From Neobacillus niacini (GTDB lineage: Bacteria; Bacillota; Bacilli; Bacillales; Cytobacillaceae), in contig NZ_JAMBOB010000004.1 of the NCBI RefSeq assembly GCF_023715415.1, forward strand, positions 434,001 to 498,000: 64,000 nucleotides of DNA, given 5' to 3'. How positions within the stretch are numbered: the first letter of the stretch is position 1; each line of letters opens with the position of its first letter. The notes beneath the pieces were generated by a model. That model did not search any database. It was not told where the DNA came from and saw only the letters and a program-made list of their open reading frames with translations. A program made the translations under genes and the position numbers. Below are positions 1 to 9,086 of the stretch, one piece after another.

Positions 1-89
1 TTAATATTTTTGGTTAGAGTAGTTTAAAATTTTCGGAAGTTTGACATCGCTTTCACTCTTCTTTTTCGATATGATGGGAAGGAGAAAGG

Positions 90-458
90 ATGTGGGATAT
101 GCCATACAAGGTTCGAAGTGAATCATTAATATTGAAGATTTTACGAATTTTGAACAAACGAATGAAATTAACCGGGGATGAGCATTGGTATTATTTAAAC
201 CAAGAAAAAGGGTTTCAAGGGGAAGTCCAGTTTGATAAATTGACAGAGAAACTTAAACGTAGCTGTCATATATTGAATGATTTACAGCTTGAGAGCAGCA
301 AGTCTAGCTTTCAACTGGATTCATCCCTTATTTTTCAAGAGACCTATTCCCTTTTTGAGTTCATTGGCTTCAACCAAGATTTGTCCTCAATACCCCTAAT
401 TGAGGACGAATCCTTATTGCGCCCTTACCAGTTTTGTCCTCTAGCACGCGTACACTAG
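90..458 (+). pseudogene. Truncated NERD (nuclease-related) domain protein
   Basis: Residues about 40-93 resemble the start of a nuclease-related (NERD) domain: a GFQGEVQFDKL segment, then HILNDLQLE, then FQLDSSLIFQETYSLFEF, where intact proteins would go on through a VKN-type catalytic strand. Here the similarity stops at about residue 93. The last ~30 residues are encoded by a dispersed hairpin repeat (378-441) that recurs elsewhere in the window, so I read this as a NERD gene cut off by that repeat. The ATG at 90 has AAGGAG five bases upstream. Intact NERD proteins are usually 200-330 residues; this one is 122. The family assignment is from the conserved pattern only. Confidence 0.6.
378..441. 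repeat. Dispersed hairpin repeat, TTGTCCTCAA family, copy 1
   Basis: GATTTGTCCTCAA (378-390) is followed by TTGAGGACGAATC (400-412) and then GTTTTGTCCTC (431-441). The TTGAGGACGAATC and GTTTTGTCCTC arms can pair across an 18-base loop. The two TTTGTCCTC cores are about 53 bases apart, the same period as in the array at 35409-35552. It lies inside the 3' part of the NERD reading frame. Confidence 0.7.
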
Positions 459-510
459 GAGTTCAAGTTCACATAAATAGCAAAATCCCCTAGTTCCTAA
501 AACTAGAGGA

Positions 511-1842
511 TTACTTTTTGATATCTTTTAAGCCATTATTAATTTTCTCTACCGCTCTGTTCGCTGCCTCCTCGACATTTTTCCCTTCCAACCCGACTTC
601 TTCGAAAAGGTCCTTAATCGCTTCGCTGATGACTGGATAGGCTGGAGTTACCGGTCGATTTTTCGAGTAGTTTTGGTCTTGTTGGATAAAGATATTTTTC
701 GGATATTCATTGAGTTCTGGAAAGGCCTTCGCAACCGAATACCTTGCAGGTAAATCACCAGAAATTTCGACGAACATTTTCGAACCCTCATAGCCTGTAG
801 CGAATTTTACAAATTCCCATGCCTCATCCGGATGCTTGGTTTTGGATGAAATTCCAAGCGCCCAGCCCCCATTCGGAACTACCTGGTTTCGACCCTTAGG
901 AAGCGGAGCAATCCCAAAATCTTCTCCGAGAACAAAACCTGGGGTTTGCTGTAATTCTGATATGGCCCAAGAACCTAATATCGTCATCCCAAGCTGATCA
1001 TTTTCAAAAGGAGCCGGAGGCATTTCAACCGCCGCTACCTTATGCTTACGATATAAATCTTGATAAAATTGAAGGGCTTCTAATGCCTCTTTAGAATTGA
1101 TATACCCTTCTGCGGTTGTTCCATCTGGACTAATTACACTTGCTCCGAACTGCCATAGAATTGGCATTTTAAAATAAGCAGCACCTTCTCCCACTTTAAA
1201 TCCTTGGGCAGGGTCTATCCCTATCACACCATTTGCTGGATTGTTGATTTTTTTAGCAATCTCCAGCACTTCGTCCCACGTCAGGGGTTGGTTAGGATTT
1301 CCTGATGGAAAGGGGATTCCGGCCTCCCTGAAAAGATTCATATTGTAAAATAATGCAATACTTGATTCGACAATTGGGGCAAGGTAAATCTCACCCTTGT
1401 AGGTTAGCCCGTTTAGTACCTCTTCAGGGATATCCTTAATATTCCCTTCTTCTTTCATATAAGAATCCATCGATAAGAGCGAACCTGAATTGGCATAAAG
1501 AGCCAGGTTTGGACTATCAATCGCCATAATATCAGGATGGTTTCCTGCAGCCAGTTCCGTACGCAGCCTTAATTCGTATTCATTTCCCCAGTGCATCGAT
1601 TGCATATTAATTTTAATATCGGGGTGCGATGCTTCAAAAGCAGCGATTATCTCTTCATAGGCTTGATTAAACGCTGGATTGCCTAAATTCCGTAAAAAGG
1701 TCAGCTCAACTTGTTTTACTGGTTTCTCTTTATCTGGACTTTTGCTTGAAAGTGGGAAAAAAAAGAAAAAGGCAAAACCTGCTAACAAAAAAAGTACTAT
1801 GACAGCTATCCATTTCTTCACCTGTATTTGCTCCTCCTTCAA
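511..1842 (-). CDS. Family 1 extracellular sugar-binding protein, membrane-anchored
   Basis: 443 residues. One hydrophobic segment near residues 9-29 contains a long Phe run and has no lipobox Cys, so it looks like an uncleaved membrane anchor rather than a lipoprotein signal. The rest is a typical ABC sugar-binding fold: a TELAAGNHPDIMAIDSP segment near residue 95, GSWAISELQ, and a C-terminal WEFVKFATG region. It starts seven bases after the response regulator stop and completes a three-gene unit with the histidine kinase and regulator. No permease or ATPase follows. It may therefore act as a ligand sensor for the kinase or feed a transporter encoded elsewhere; both are inferences. The substrate is unknown, most likely an oligosaccharide. 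Confidence 0.85.
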   Translation of the reverse strand: MKEEQIQVKKWIAVIVLFLLAGFAFFFFFPLSSKSPDKEKPVKQVELTFLRNLGNPAFNQAYEEIIAAFEASHPDIKINMQSMHWGNEYELRLRTELAAGNHPDIMAIDSPNLALYANSGSLLSMDSYMKEEGNIKDIPEEVLNGLTYKGEIYLAPIVESSIALFYNMNLFREAGIPFPSGNPNQPLTWDEVLEIAKKINNPANGVIGIDPAQGFKVGEGAAYFKMPILWQFGASVISPDGTTAEGYINSKEALEALQFYQDLYRKHKVAAVEMPPAPFENDQLGMTILGSWAISELQQTPGFVLGEDFGIAPLPKGRNQVVPNGGWALGISSKTKHPDEAWEFVKFATGYEGSKMFVEISGDLPARYSVAKAFPELNEYPKNIFIQQDQNYSKNRPVTPAYPVISEAIKDLFEEVGLEGKNVEEAANRAVEKINNGLKDIKK

Positions 1843-1848
1843 ACCGAC

Positions 1849-3429
1849 CTATTCCCCTATCGAGTTACGAAATTCAACCGGAGTTTGTCCAAAGTGTTTT
1901 TTAAAGACCGTACTAAAATACCCTGAGTTTGAAAAACCAACTAAGTTGCTGACATCAATGATTTTCAGCTGTTTATCTTTCAGTAATTGTTTGGCCTTGT
2001 CCATTCTTAATGTAACTAGATAGTCACTGAAGTTCTGGCCGACATGATGTTTGAAGGTTTCTGATAAATGGGCACTATTAATGTGAAATAAAGTAGATAA
2101 TGTGGTAAGGGAAATTTCACTTGCATAATGCTGGTCCAAATAATGACGGATACTATCGATTAATTTCTTATTGGAAAAACGAGCAAGACGTACTTTTTCA
2201 ATGATTAATGAGGCTAATTGAATCAGGTCCTTTTTCACTTTATGTTGAGAATAAAGCTTCCAAATATTTTGCTGGCAATTCCAAATCGTATTTTGAATGT
2301 CTTTCGTCTCGACATCGTACTTTTTGGCTAATGATCCTAACATAAATAACACTTGGTTGGCTGCAAAGGAGAATGACATAACCGACCGACCTTCGGAACC
2401 TTCAAGAACCATTTGTAAATTATCTTTAAAAGCAGCAAAATCGAGATTTTCAATTGAATTCGTTATCCGTTTCTCGTAATCTGGAGAAAAATCAAACACT
2501 TCTTCGCTTGCAGCAGTTTGGTCCATTATCTGAGACTTTGAACCAAGCTGGCTTTGGCTCCAAGCAAGTAAACTTGATATATAGCCGCTCCTGTATTCTG
2601 ACAGCCCATTCACAATCGTACCAATACCAATGACCGTTTCTAATTTTAAAAGCTTGTTAACATTTTGTTGAATGAGCAAAACGAAATGATTGGTCGCTGA
2701 AGAAGTAGAATCGACCAACTGTAAAAATTGAACCATATTCGGGTAGCTGGGATCGGTAAACACATAAGTCGCTTTCTGCTGTTGGGCGATTTCCTTACAC
2801 AACAACTGAAATGGAATCCTTAGTTCCTCTAGTCGATTGTGATCGTGGCTTTCTCTGATTTCCACAGTTAAAAACTGTACTTTTCTATTTTCAATTGCTA
2901 GGTCTTCAAGTTGAAGCTGCTGAAGCCTTTCAATCACAATCGGAAGCTGTAATCTTTCTTCTTTTACTAAATGAAGGATAAATTCTTCCTGTAATTCTTG
3001 TAAATGAGAATGAACGAGTCGGCTCATTTGTGCAAATTCAACTTGTTTTCTTTTCTCTTCCTCTACTTCTTTTCGTATCTTCCTCAATGCTTCTACTAAT
3101 TCATCAGGTGCAACAGGTTTCAATAAGTAGTCTTTAACACCTTGTTGTAGGGAATTCCGCACATAGTCAAAATCAGAATAACCTGATAAAACGATGACTT
3201 TTACATGGGGGAATTCTTGATGACAACGTTTTGCAAACTCCACCCCATCCATAATAGGCATTCTCATATCCGTAATCACTACATCGATATCTTTGGTTTG
3301 GAGGATTTCGAGAGCTTCTTTTCCATTTGAAGCCTCTTCCGTAATTTGGAAGCCTTCTTCTTCCCAGTCTACTTTTAATCGTAATCCTTTACGAATTTGG
3401 ATTTCATCGTCCGCGATTAACACCTTCAT
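1849..3429 (-). CDS. AraC-type response regulator (YesN family)
   Basis: 526 residues. The N-terminal receiver domain (about 1-120) has the acidic pair D7/D8, phospho-acceptor D54 in VVITDMRMP and K104 in YLLKPVAP. A long middle region follows, and the C-terminal ~100 residues form an AraC/XylS double helix-turn-helix (SLTTLSTLFHINSAHLSETF and IIDVSNLVGFSNSGYFSTVF). The ATG overlaps the 3' end of the kinase gene by 26 bases and has a GGGGGGAG site, so the two are translationally coupled. Relatives control carbohydrate-uptake genes in Bacillaceae and Paenibacillaceae. The likely target is the neighbouring binding-protein gene or distant glycan-use genes (inference). Confidence 0.92.
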   Translation of the reverse strand: MKVLIADDEIQIRKGLRLKVDWEEEGFQITEEASNGKEALEILQTKDIDVVITDMRMPIMDGVEFAKRCHQEFPHVKVIVLSGYSDFDYVRNSLQQGVKDYLLKPVAPDELVEALRKIRKEVEEEKRKQVEFAQMSRLVHSHLQELQEEFILHLVKEERLQLPIVIERLQQLQLEDLAIENRKVQFLTVEIRESHDHNRLEELRIPFQLLCKEIAQQQKATYVFTDPSYPNMVQFLQLVDSTSSATNHFVLLIQQNVNKLLKLETVIGIGTIVNGLSEYRSGYISSLLAWSQSQLGSKSQIMDQTAASEEVFDFSPDYEKRITNSIENLDFAAFKDNLQMVLEGSEGRSVMSFSFAANQVLFMLGSLAKKYDVETKDIQNTIWNCQQNIWKLYSQHKVKKDLIQLASLIIEKVRLARFSNKKLIDSIRHYLDQHYASEISLTTLSTLFHINSAHLSETFKHHVGQNFSDYLVTLRMDKAKQLLKDKQLKIIDVSNLVGFSNSGYFSTVFKKHFGQTPVEFRNSIGE

Positions 3430-5200
3430 CCTGACGCTCCCCCCTTTTCAAATCAATCATCAATGTAATCTTTGTGCCTTCATTTTTAGTAGAATCAATT
3501 CGATAGGAAAATCCATCTCCATAGGTAAGCTTTAATCGACCAAGTACATTTCTTAGCCCAATGCTACTCCCTTTGCTTTCCAACACAATCTTCGTTTCAT
3601 CATTTTGCTGTAAGTTTGAAATCAACTCTTCTGACATCCCTATACCTTTGTCTTCTACGGATATGCTAATCTGGCCTCCATTCTTTTCAGTTTTAATAAA
3701 AATATCGGCAAACGTCTTTTCGCTAAAACTATATTTCACAGCATTTTCCACAAGTGGCTGTAAAATGAACTTAATAGCGGGGAAGGTAACACTGTCGGAA
3801 TCCACATCCATTTCAACCGTAATCATGTCCTCATATCTTAGCTTTAATATGTTCGTGTAACTTTTGATGTAGTTTACTTCTTCACCTAACGGTACGACAT
3901 TGCTATTTGTATTCAACGAATATCTCAACATTTTCCCTAAAGAAACGCTAACATTCATAACCTCTTTATTTTTCCCTTGAAGTGCTAAACTTCCAATAAT
4001 TTCAAGTGTGTTGTTTAAAAAGTGAGGATTTATCTGTAACAATAAGGCTTTGTATTCCGCATCTTTCCGGCGTAAATTGGCTTCATATTCTGTTTCAATT
4101 AAATTCTGCAATCGGTCAACCGTATGGTTTGTAACGTCGATAAGGTAATCAACTTCATTATTTTGATATTTACTGTCTGGCAGCAACACTTTTGCCCCTG
4201 CAAAATCTCCCCTTTCGATTAATCTCATCGCTTTTGCTAGTTTTCCTAAAGGACTTGTAACAGTGTTAGACATAATAAAGGAAGCCACAATCGTTAGGAT
4301 AAAAAGGATTGCACTGGCTAGCAGAAGGTTCTGCTGCAAATGATTGGCTCTTGCGAACAATTCAGACTCCGTCACTTCACTGACTACTATCCAATCACCA
4401 ACTGGCAGCTTTTGAAAGAAAACCAGATATTTTTCTTTCTGATAAGAAGCCTCAATGAGCCCTTCTTGATCAACGCTAGCGGTAATTTGCTTCAAACTTT
4501 CCTTCAGGATCGAACTTGGGGTCTTTATCTTCCCTGGCAAAACGTTTTCACCCTGCTGATTTAACAAATAGGTATGCTCATTTTGTCCCTTCTTGATTTT
4601 ATTTAAGGCACTTTCAAGTAATACGGAAGGGAAGTTCACCTTTATAACGCCTGCCGAAATCATTGTATTCGTATCAATGAGGGGGAGAATATAGCTATTG
4701 ATCTTCTTCACCTGCATTTCATGACTTGGCTGAAAAGGATCTAAATGTGATTGAACATAGTCCTGGTTATTTTGGGTAAAATCTTGGTACCAATCACTTT
4801 CATTTAGTGAAGAATGATTTCCCCATGTCCCAGTTCCATCATCAAGCAGCACTGAAATGGACATCGCATTAGAATTATTAATCATAATCGAGGATAGACC
4901 CTGTCTGAGCTGATTCATCGATGAATCAATCTCTTCCTTCTCAGCACCTTGTCTAGTTAATCTCAGCCATTCTTGTGTGGTCTGGTTAACGAGCACCTGC
5001 TTGCCTATATCCTCAGCCTGGGTGGTAATGGAATCAACATAAAGCGAAAACTGATCCATCATTTCTATGGTTAATTCTTGTGTCTGTTCTCGAATAACAG
5101 ACGTAAAGAAATTTGGAATCACGATTGAAAGAATAACGAATGGTATGGTTAACAAACATGTAAAAATAAGCAATAGCCGATTTCGTAATGAAAAAAGCAT
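3404..5200 (-). CDS. Sensor histidine kinase (YesM family)
   Basis: 598 residues from the ATG at 5200, chosen because AAAGGAGGG sits just upstream; an upstream TTG at 5221 lies before that site. Architecture: membrane segment near residues 5-25, an extracellular Cache-like sensor region of about 250 residues, a second membrane segment near 295, a HAMP region, then His_kinase with LLLQINPHFLNNTLE (phospho-accepting His) and HATPase_c with the N box LQPLVENAVKYSF and G box VEDKGIGM. It should phosphorylate the overlapping AraC-type regulator in response to an extracellular signal, perhaps a sugar presented by the downstream binding protein (inference). Confidence 0.93.
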   Translation of the reverse strand: MLFSLRNRLLLIFTCLLTIPFVILSIVIPNFFTSVIREQTQELTIEMMDQFSLYVDSITTQAEDIGKQVLVNQTTQEWLRLTRQGAEKEEIDSSMNQLRQGLSSIMINNSNAMSISVLLDDGTGTWGNHSSLNESDWYQDFTQNNQDYVQSHLDPFQPSHEMQVKKINSYILPLIDTNTMISAGVIKVNFPSVLLESALNKIKKGQNEHTYLLNQQGENVLPGKIKTPSSILKESLKQITASVDQEGLIEASYQKEKYLVFFQKLPVGDWIVVSEVTESELFARANHLQQNLLLASAILFILTIVASFIMSNTVTSPLGKLAKAMRLIERGDFAGAKVLLPDSKYQNNEVDYLIDVTNHTVDRLQNLIETEYEANLRRKDAEYKALLLQINPHFLNNTLEIIGSLALQGKNKEVMNVSVSLGKMLRYSLNTNSNVVPLGEEVNYIKSYTNILKLRYEDMITVEMDVDSDSVTFPAIKFILQPLVENAVKYSFSEKTFADIFIKTEKNGGQISISVEDKGIGMSEELISNLQQNDETKIVLESKGSSIGLRNVLGRLKLTYGDGFSYRIDSTKNEGTKITLMIDLKRGERQDEGVNRGR

Positions 5201-5404
5201 GTTTCCCTCCTTTCCAAACAAGAAGTCCAGAAACCCCTTACAATGATTAAATAATAGGAATACTCCATTATAGCATTTAAATAATACTAGACTCTAGCAC
5301 ATGAAAATTGGCAGCCATTTGTAAACTTTGATACACGCCAGCTGATGTGTCAAAATAGGAAGTGGAATTTCAATAGAAAATTATCCTTAATGGAGGTTTA
5401 GAAA

Positions 5405-6322
5405 ATGAGAACAATGAAATTAGGAAACAGCACTTTAGAAGTGCCAGTGGTTGCAGTTGGCTGCATGCGAATTAACTCGCTTGAAAAGAATGAGGCGGAA
5501 ACATTTGTCCAAACGGCATTAGAGGAAGGTGCGAACTTCTTTGACCATGCTGATATTTATGGCGGTGGAGCCTGTGAGGAAATTTTCGCCGAAGCGATAC
5601 ATATGAATGCGGAAGTTCGTGAAAGTATCATCCTCCAGTCAAAATGCGGAATTCGCAAGGGAATGTTTGATTTTTCAAAAGAGCATATTTTAGATTCAGT
5701 AGACGGAATTCTAAAAAGGCTGAACACCGAGTATCTTGATGTTTTACTCCTGCACCGTCCGGATGCACTGGTGGAGCCAGAAGAAGTAGCAGAGGCTTTT
5801 GATACACTTGAAAGTTCAGGAAAAGTCCGCCACTTTGGCGTGTCCAATCAGAAACCTTTGCAGATTCAACTGCTGCAGAAATATGTGAAGCAGCCACTTG
5901 TTGCGAATCAGCTGCAGCTAAGCATCACGAATGCCAATATGATTTCCAATGGAATCAATGTAAACATGGAGAATGACTCAGCGATTGATCGCGATGGCAG
6001 TGTCCTTGATTTCTGCAGACTGAACGATATTACGATTCAACCATGGTCACCTTTCCAGTATGGATTCTTTGAAGGTGTGTTTCTTGGGAACGAAAAGTTT
6101 CCAGAATTAAATCAAAAGATTGATGAAATTGCAGCAAAATATGGGGTTAGCAATACCACCATCGCCATCGCCTGGCTGCTCCGTCATCCAGCAAAAATGC
6201 AGCCAGTGATTGGTACGATGAATGTGGACAGATTGAAGGACTGCTGTAAAGCTAGTGAGGTTCATTTAACTCGTGAAGAATGGTACAGCATTTATCGTGC
6301 TGCTGGAAATATTCTGCCGTAA
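5405..6322 (+). CDS. Aldo/keto reductase (YdhF-like)
   Basis: 305 residues, the usual size for this family. The four catalytic residues are visible: D47 and Y52 in FDHADIYG, K80 in ILQSKCG and H117 in LLLHRPD. The C-terminal part contains the NADP-binding ending (VIGTMNVDRLKDC). It is a cytoplasmic NADPH-dependent oxidoreductase; closest in style to E. coli YdhF, whose substrate is not settled. It is a single-gene unit, divergent from the histidine kinase, with its own promoter region in 5222-5404 and a hairpin terminator just downstream. Confidence 0.9.
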   Translation: MRTMKLGNSTLEVPVVAVGCMRINSLEKNEAETFVQTALEEGANFFDHADIYGGGACEEIFAEAIHMNAEVRESIILQSKCGIRKGMFDFSKEHILDSVDGILKRLNTEYLDVLLLHRPDALVEPEEVAEAFDTLESSGKVRHFGVSNQKPLQIQLLQKYVKQPLVANQLQLSITNANMISNGINVNMENDSAIDRDGSVLDFCRLNDITIQPWSPFQYGFFEGVFLGNEKFPELNQKIDEIAAKYGVSNTTIAIAWLLRHPAKMQPVIGTMNVDRLKDCCKASEVHLTREEWYSIYRAAGNILP

Positions 6323-6340
6323 ATAAGCTGGCTTACAGCG

Positions 6341-6374
6341 AAGGAGTGCCCGTTTGAGGCACTCCTTGTTTTAT
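6341..6374 (+). terminator. Terminator after aldo/keto reductase
   Basis: AAGGAGTGCC and GGCACTCCTT form a 10-bp stem with a 7-base loop, followed by GTTTTATT, 19 bases after the stop codon. Confidence 0.85.
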
Positions 6375-6404
6375 TACCGCCTGAGGCTAGGATTATAGAT
6401 GCCT

Positions 6405-6560
6405 TTATTCATCATCTACCTCGCCATCGCCAATTTCATCTTCCTCTTCCACATCCTCAATCTTTTCCCCTTCCTCAGGCTCCTCATCATTCCCGCAACC
6501 CGTTAGAGAGAAAAGAGACCCACTTAAAAGTAACATCAATAATAACCTTTTCCACTTCAT
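6405..6560 (-). CDS. Small acidic lipoprotein
   Basis: 51 residues from the ATG at 6560, which follows an AAAGGAGGT site; the longer frame upstream lacks one. The signal peptide has a basic start (MKWKRLL), a Leu-rich core and the lipobox LTGC, with Cys22 as the lipidation site. The mature ~29 residues are almost entirely Glu, Asp and Gly, so the product is a short, strongly acidic, probably disordered tail on the outer face of the membrane. Function unknown. Short lipoproteins with charged tails are common in Bacillus genomes and are rarely characterised. Confidence 0.7.
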   Translation of the reverse strand: MKWKRLLLMLLLSGSLFSLTGCGNDEEPEEGEKIEDVEEEDEIGDGEVDDE

Positions 6561-6621
6561 TCCAATCAACCTCCTTTCATCCTTAGCCTTTCCAGTTTTA
6601 ATCAGCAATATGAATAAAATG

Positions 6622-6651
6622 GGTGCCTGTCACCGCTCGTGGACAGGCACC
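6622..6651. repeat. Palindromic repeat GGTGCCTGTC, copy 1
   Basis: GGTGCCTGTC (6622-6631) and GACAGGCACC (6642-6651) are a perfect 10-bp inverted repeat around a 10-base loop. The same left arm plus loop (CACCGCCCGTGGACA in the second copy) recurs at 61819. It looks like a dispersed intergenic repeat family rather than a gene-specific terminator, though it lies between two minus-strand genes. Confidence 0.75.
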
Positions 6652-6673
6652 ATTTATACATCGCTGTATATTT

Positions 6674-7135
6674 TCACCCTTCCTCTTCCTCTGATTCTTC
6701 TGCCTCTATTACTTCTTCGGCACCTTGTTCGGCGTCTTCTTCCTGTTCTTTTTCTGCTTTGATTCTGGTTATTTCTTCGTTTAGTTGTTCGAATGCATTG
6801 AGTCTATGGTTGGCGCTTGCGAGCAGGTCATCAATGATGACAATGAATTTTCCATAGGGTACACCGTTTTCGCTGCAGCCGGTAATCATTTTGAGGAGGT
6901 CCTTTTCATATAAATGATAGCGCTCCTTAAAGGTTTTCGAATCCATGGTTAGAAAATACTCATCATCAACGACAAATTCGTTAAACACTTTTTTCGTTAA
7001 CCGTCTTTTGGTTACTTCGATATCTTGTTTATCCTTTTCATTGTCGTAGTGTGCTTCATCTTCATACTCAGAACAAAGTGTGTCATAGATTTTCTCCAGC
7101 AGTTGTGTTGGATTTAAATACTTTAGCTCTTCCAC
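6674..7135 (-). CDS. Conserved-looking hypothetical protein with acidic tail
   Basis: 153 residues from the GTG at 7135, chosen because GGGAGGGATATT precedes it; the longer frame upstream runs through the terminator of the next gene. I do not recognise the family. The protein is soluble and mostly helical in appearance (LLEKIYDTLCSEYEDEAHYDNEKDKQ, then LLKMITGCSENGVPYGKFIVIIDDLL), and its last ~25 residues are nearly all Glu, Ala and Asp. No signal peptide or membrane segment is seen. It is preceded by an AmiS/UreI channel gene with a terminator between them, so it is probably transcribed separately. Confidence 0.6.
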   Translation of the reverse strand: MEELKYLNPTQLLEKIYDTLCSEYEDEAHYDNEKDKQDIEVTKRRLTKKVFNEFVVDDEYFLTMDSKTFKERYHLYEKDLLKMITGCSENGVPYGKFIVIIDDLLASANHRLNAFEQLNEEITRIKAEKEQEEDAEQGAEEVIEAEESEEEEG

Positions 7136-7165
7136 AATATCCCTCCCACTATTATGATTGCCCAA

Positions 7166-7202
7166 ACAAAAAAAGCACACGCAATTTCTGCGTGTACTTT
7201 TT
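7166..7202 (-). terminator. Terminator of the AmiS/UreI gene
   Basis: On the minus strand AAAGTACACGCA pairs with TGCGTGTGCTTT around GAAAT, followed by a T run. It begins one base after the channel gene's stop codon. Confidence 0.85.
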
Positions 7203-7832
7203 CTATGCAGCTTGAACCTCTTGGCCACTTTTCTCTTTTTTGAATGAAAGCTTTGGGCTTAGAAGGCTTACTACGAAAAAGGCAATGGTCAGAATCAGCA
7301 CCCAGGTCCAGATTTGTTGGACTGCCGGTGTATTCCAAACGCCTAAGAAGTAAAGCATGGCTGGAATCGTAAGTGTTACCCAAGATAGTACAATGGCAAC
7401 CATTCCAACATAGCCATCAATTTTCTTATTGAGAGAGCCTGTTAAAAAGAATAGTGACCATAAGAATGCCCACAGTCCCCATGTTAATCCATTGACAACA
7501 TCATCGAATTGAACAAAAGAAATCACTGTATACACAACGGCAATAATGGCTACCCATAAGCTAAACCAGCCAAGACCGTTTCCTTCAAGCCCCTTTACGG
7601 AGGTGACCCCTACGTATAAATACGTTAATCCAAATAGAAAGATAGCAGCATTATTATATAAATCCCAATTACCTTGACTAGAAGTCATGAGTAAATAAAA
7701 TGGATTAATAATTTGGATGATTCCAACGAAAAGATTAAAATAGCCAACAGCTTTTCCGTCTGCCTTCCCTAATAGCATAAGTCCATTAAGAAAAAGAACA
7801 GCACCTGATAAAAATAGACCAACAAAACTCAT
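7203..7832 (-). CDS. AmiS/UreI family amide or urea channel
   Basis: 209 residues with six or seven hydrophobic segments and the family's typical start (GLFLSGAVLFLNGLMLLGK) and FNLFVGIIQIINPF segment. AmiS/UreI proteins are inner-membrane channels for urea or short amides; in many bacteria they sit beside amidase or urease genes. Here no amidase or urease is adjacent and the gene stands alone between terminators, so its substrate cannot be read from context. A carbon-nitrogen hydrolase gene lies 10 kb away but in a different operon. The ATG has a GGAGGGG-type site in the upstream gap (7833-7870). Confidence 0.9.
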   Translation of the reverse strand: MSFVGLFLSGAVLFLNGLMLLGKADGKAVGYFNLFVGIIQIINPFYLLMTSSQGNWDLYNNAAIFLFGLTYLYVGVTSVKGLEGNGLGWFSLWVAIIAVVYTVISFVQFDDVVNGLTWGLWAFLWSLFFLTGSLNKKIDGYVGMVAIVLSWVTLTIPAMLYFLGVWNTPAVQQIWTWVLILTIAFFVVSLLSPKLSFKKEKSGQEVQAA

Positions 7833-8045
7833 AGTAATCGCTGCGAAAATTGAATTTTCACAACTTTCCCCTCCTTTAAAATAGAAAAAGCACTTTCCCC
7901 TCTCCTATAAGAAAAGAAATTGCCTTCTTAAAAAATATCGTAATATAATACCTGTACCAATATAGCATAATAAGTGAACAAAAGTTAAGGAAGGTTTGAA
8001 CAAAGTGTAAATAAAGTTTTTTCCATATTCACCATAAGCGCCCAA

Positions 8046-8076
8046 TGCAAAAACTGCCCCCAAAAGGAGGGCAGTT
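8046..8076 (-). terminator. Terminator of the mur operon
   Basis: Minus-strand AACTGCCCTC and GGGGGCAGTT pair around CTTTT and are followed by TTTGC, three bases after the mupG stop codon. Confidence 0.85.
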
Positions 8077-8078
8077 CA

Positions 8079-9086
8079 TTAAACATGTACGAATTTAACT
8101 TTTTGACCAGGTTTGAGATAGGAAAGAAGCAGCCAATCGTCTTCTATGACTCTTCCCACTACATTCACCCGTTCATCAGCCGGCATATCCCAAAGCGTGA
8201 TTTGAACCTCACCTCGGTACCTTCCATAGAGATCGTTATCAATCGTAATGGAACCAGTCAATCGAGCCTCCGTATTCAAAGGGGAGATAGAATTCTCACT
8301 TCTCGTGTCCATAAACCTAAGAACATCACGAGAAAGATCTGGCCGGAGTCTATAAACCCCCTCTTGAAACCCTTCGATTCGCACCTCTACACAATGATGC
8401 TCATCAAAGTCAATTAGTTTTCGAAGAAGACTCTCACTTACCCCTGGGTCACCGATATAAACATCCTCAATCCCAGAATGGAACAATCCCAATGCTGACA
8501 TAAAGGAATCGAGGTCACGATGCTCCTCTAAGGTCGGCAGTCCTTCAAACAACGGTCCGCGTTTCTCCCCGTCACCTGGAATATAGGCACTAACCGGAAT
8601 TTCATACTTTTTAAAGAGTTCATTTTGCTTTTGGAAAAAGGTATCAGATAATCCCGTGTCTCTTCTTGGATAAAAATTATGCCAAGCTAAAAGCTGGTTT
8701 GCTCGCAAACCGCCTTCCAAAAGTGCCCGGACATCATCCTCAAAGATAATGCTCGCATTCAGCGCAAGCTTGAATTCTCCCGCAAGTTTCAAAATCAACT
8801 CATTCTCAAAAAAATCATCCAGCCTGAGGCCGCTGACCCCAAGTGACTTTAAATCAAACAAACTGTCTAACCCCAAGTGCCCAGGTGTTTTTAATGAAAC
8901 ATCTGCATAAACTTCTATCCCGGCTTCCTTTGCACACTGAAGCAGGTTCATCGCACGCCCCGCCAAATCTCCAGACTCTTCTGGAATGTGAAGCGAGGTA
9001 AACGCCCGCTTCACACCCATTTTTCCAGCTAGTGCAATTCGTTCTTCTGCTAAAGAATCATTTAGATAGAAGGAAATGCCGATCAA
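8079..9086 (-). CDS. mupG: 6-phospho-N-acetylmuramidase MupG (DUF871)
   Basis: 335 residues. A TIM-barrel N-terminal domain (GISFYLN at the start, FTSLHIPEE near residue 30, YADVSLKTP near 60, LRLDDFF near 90) is followed by a small C-terminal beta domain; this is the DUF871 architecture. The characterised member, S. aureus MupG, is a cytoplasmic 6-phospho-muramidase that splits MurNAc-6P-GlcNAc. The context supports this: it is the last gene of murQ-murR-murP-mupG and overlaps murP by four bases. With MurP importing and phosphorylating the disaccharide, MupG would release MurNAc-6P for MurQ. Confidence 0.9.
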   Translation of the reverse strand: MIGISFYLNDSLAEERIALAGKMGVKRAFTSLHIPEESGDLAGRAMNLLQCAKEAGIEVYADVSLKTPGHLGLDSLFDLKSLGVSGLRLDDFFENELILKLAGEFKLALNASIIFEDDVRALLEGGLRANQLLAWHNFYPRRDTGLSDTFFQKQNELFKKYEIPVSAYIPGDGEKRGPLFEGLPTLEEHRDLDSFMSALGLFHSGIEDVYIGDPGVSESLLRKLIDFDEHHCVEVRIEGFQEGVYRLRPDLSRDVLRFMDTRSENSISPLNTEARLTGSITIDNDLYGRYRGEVQITLWDMPADERVNVVGRVIEDDWLLLSYLKPGQKVKFVHV

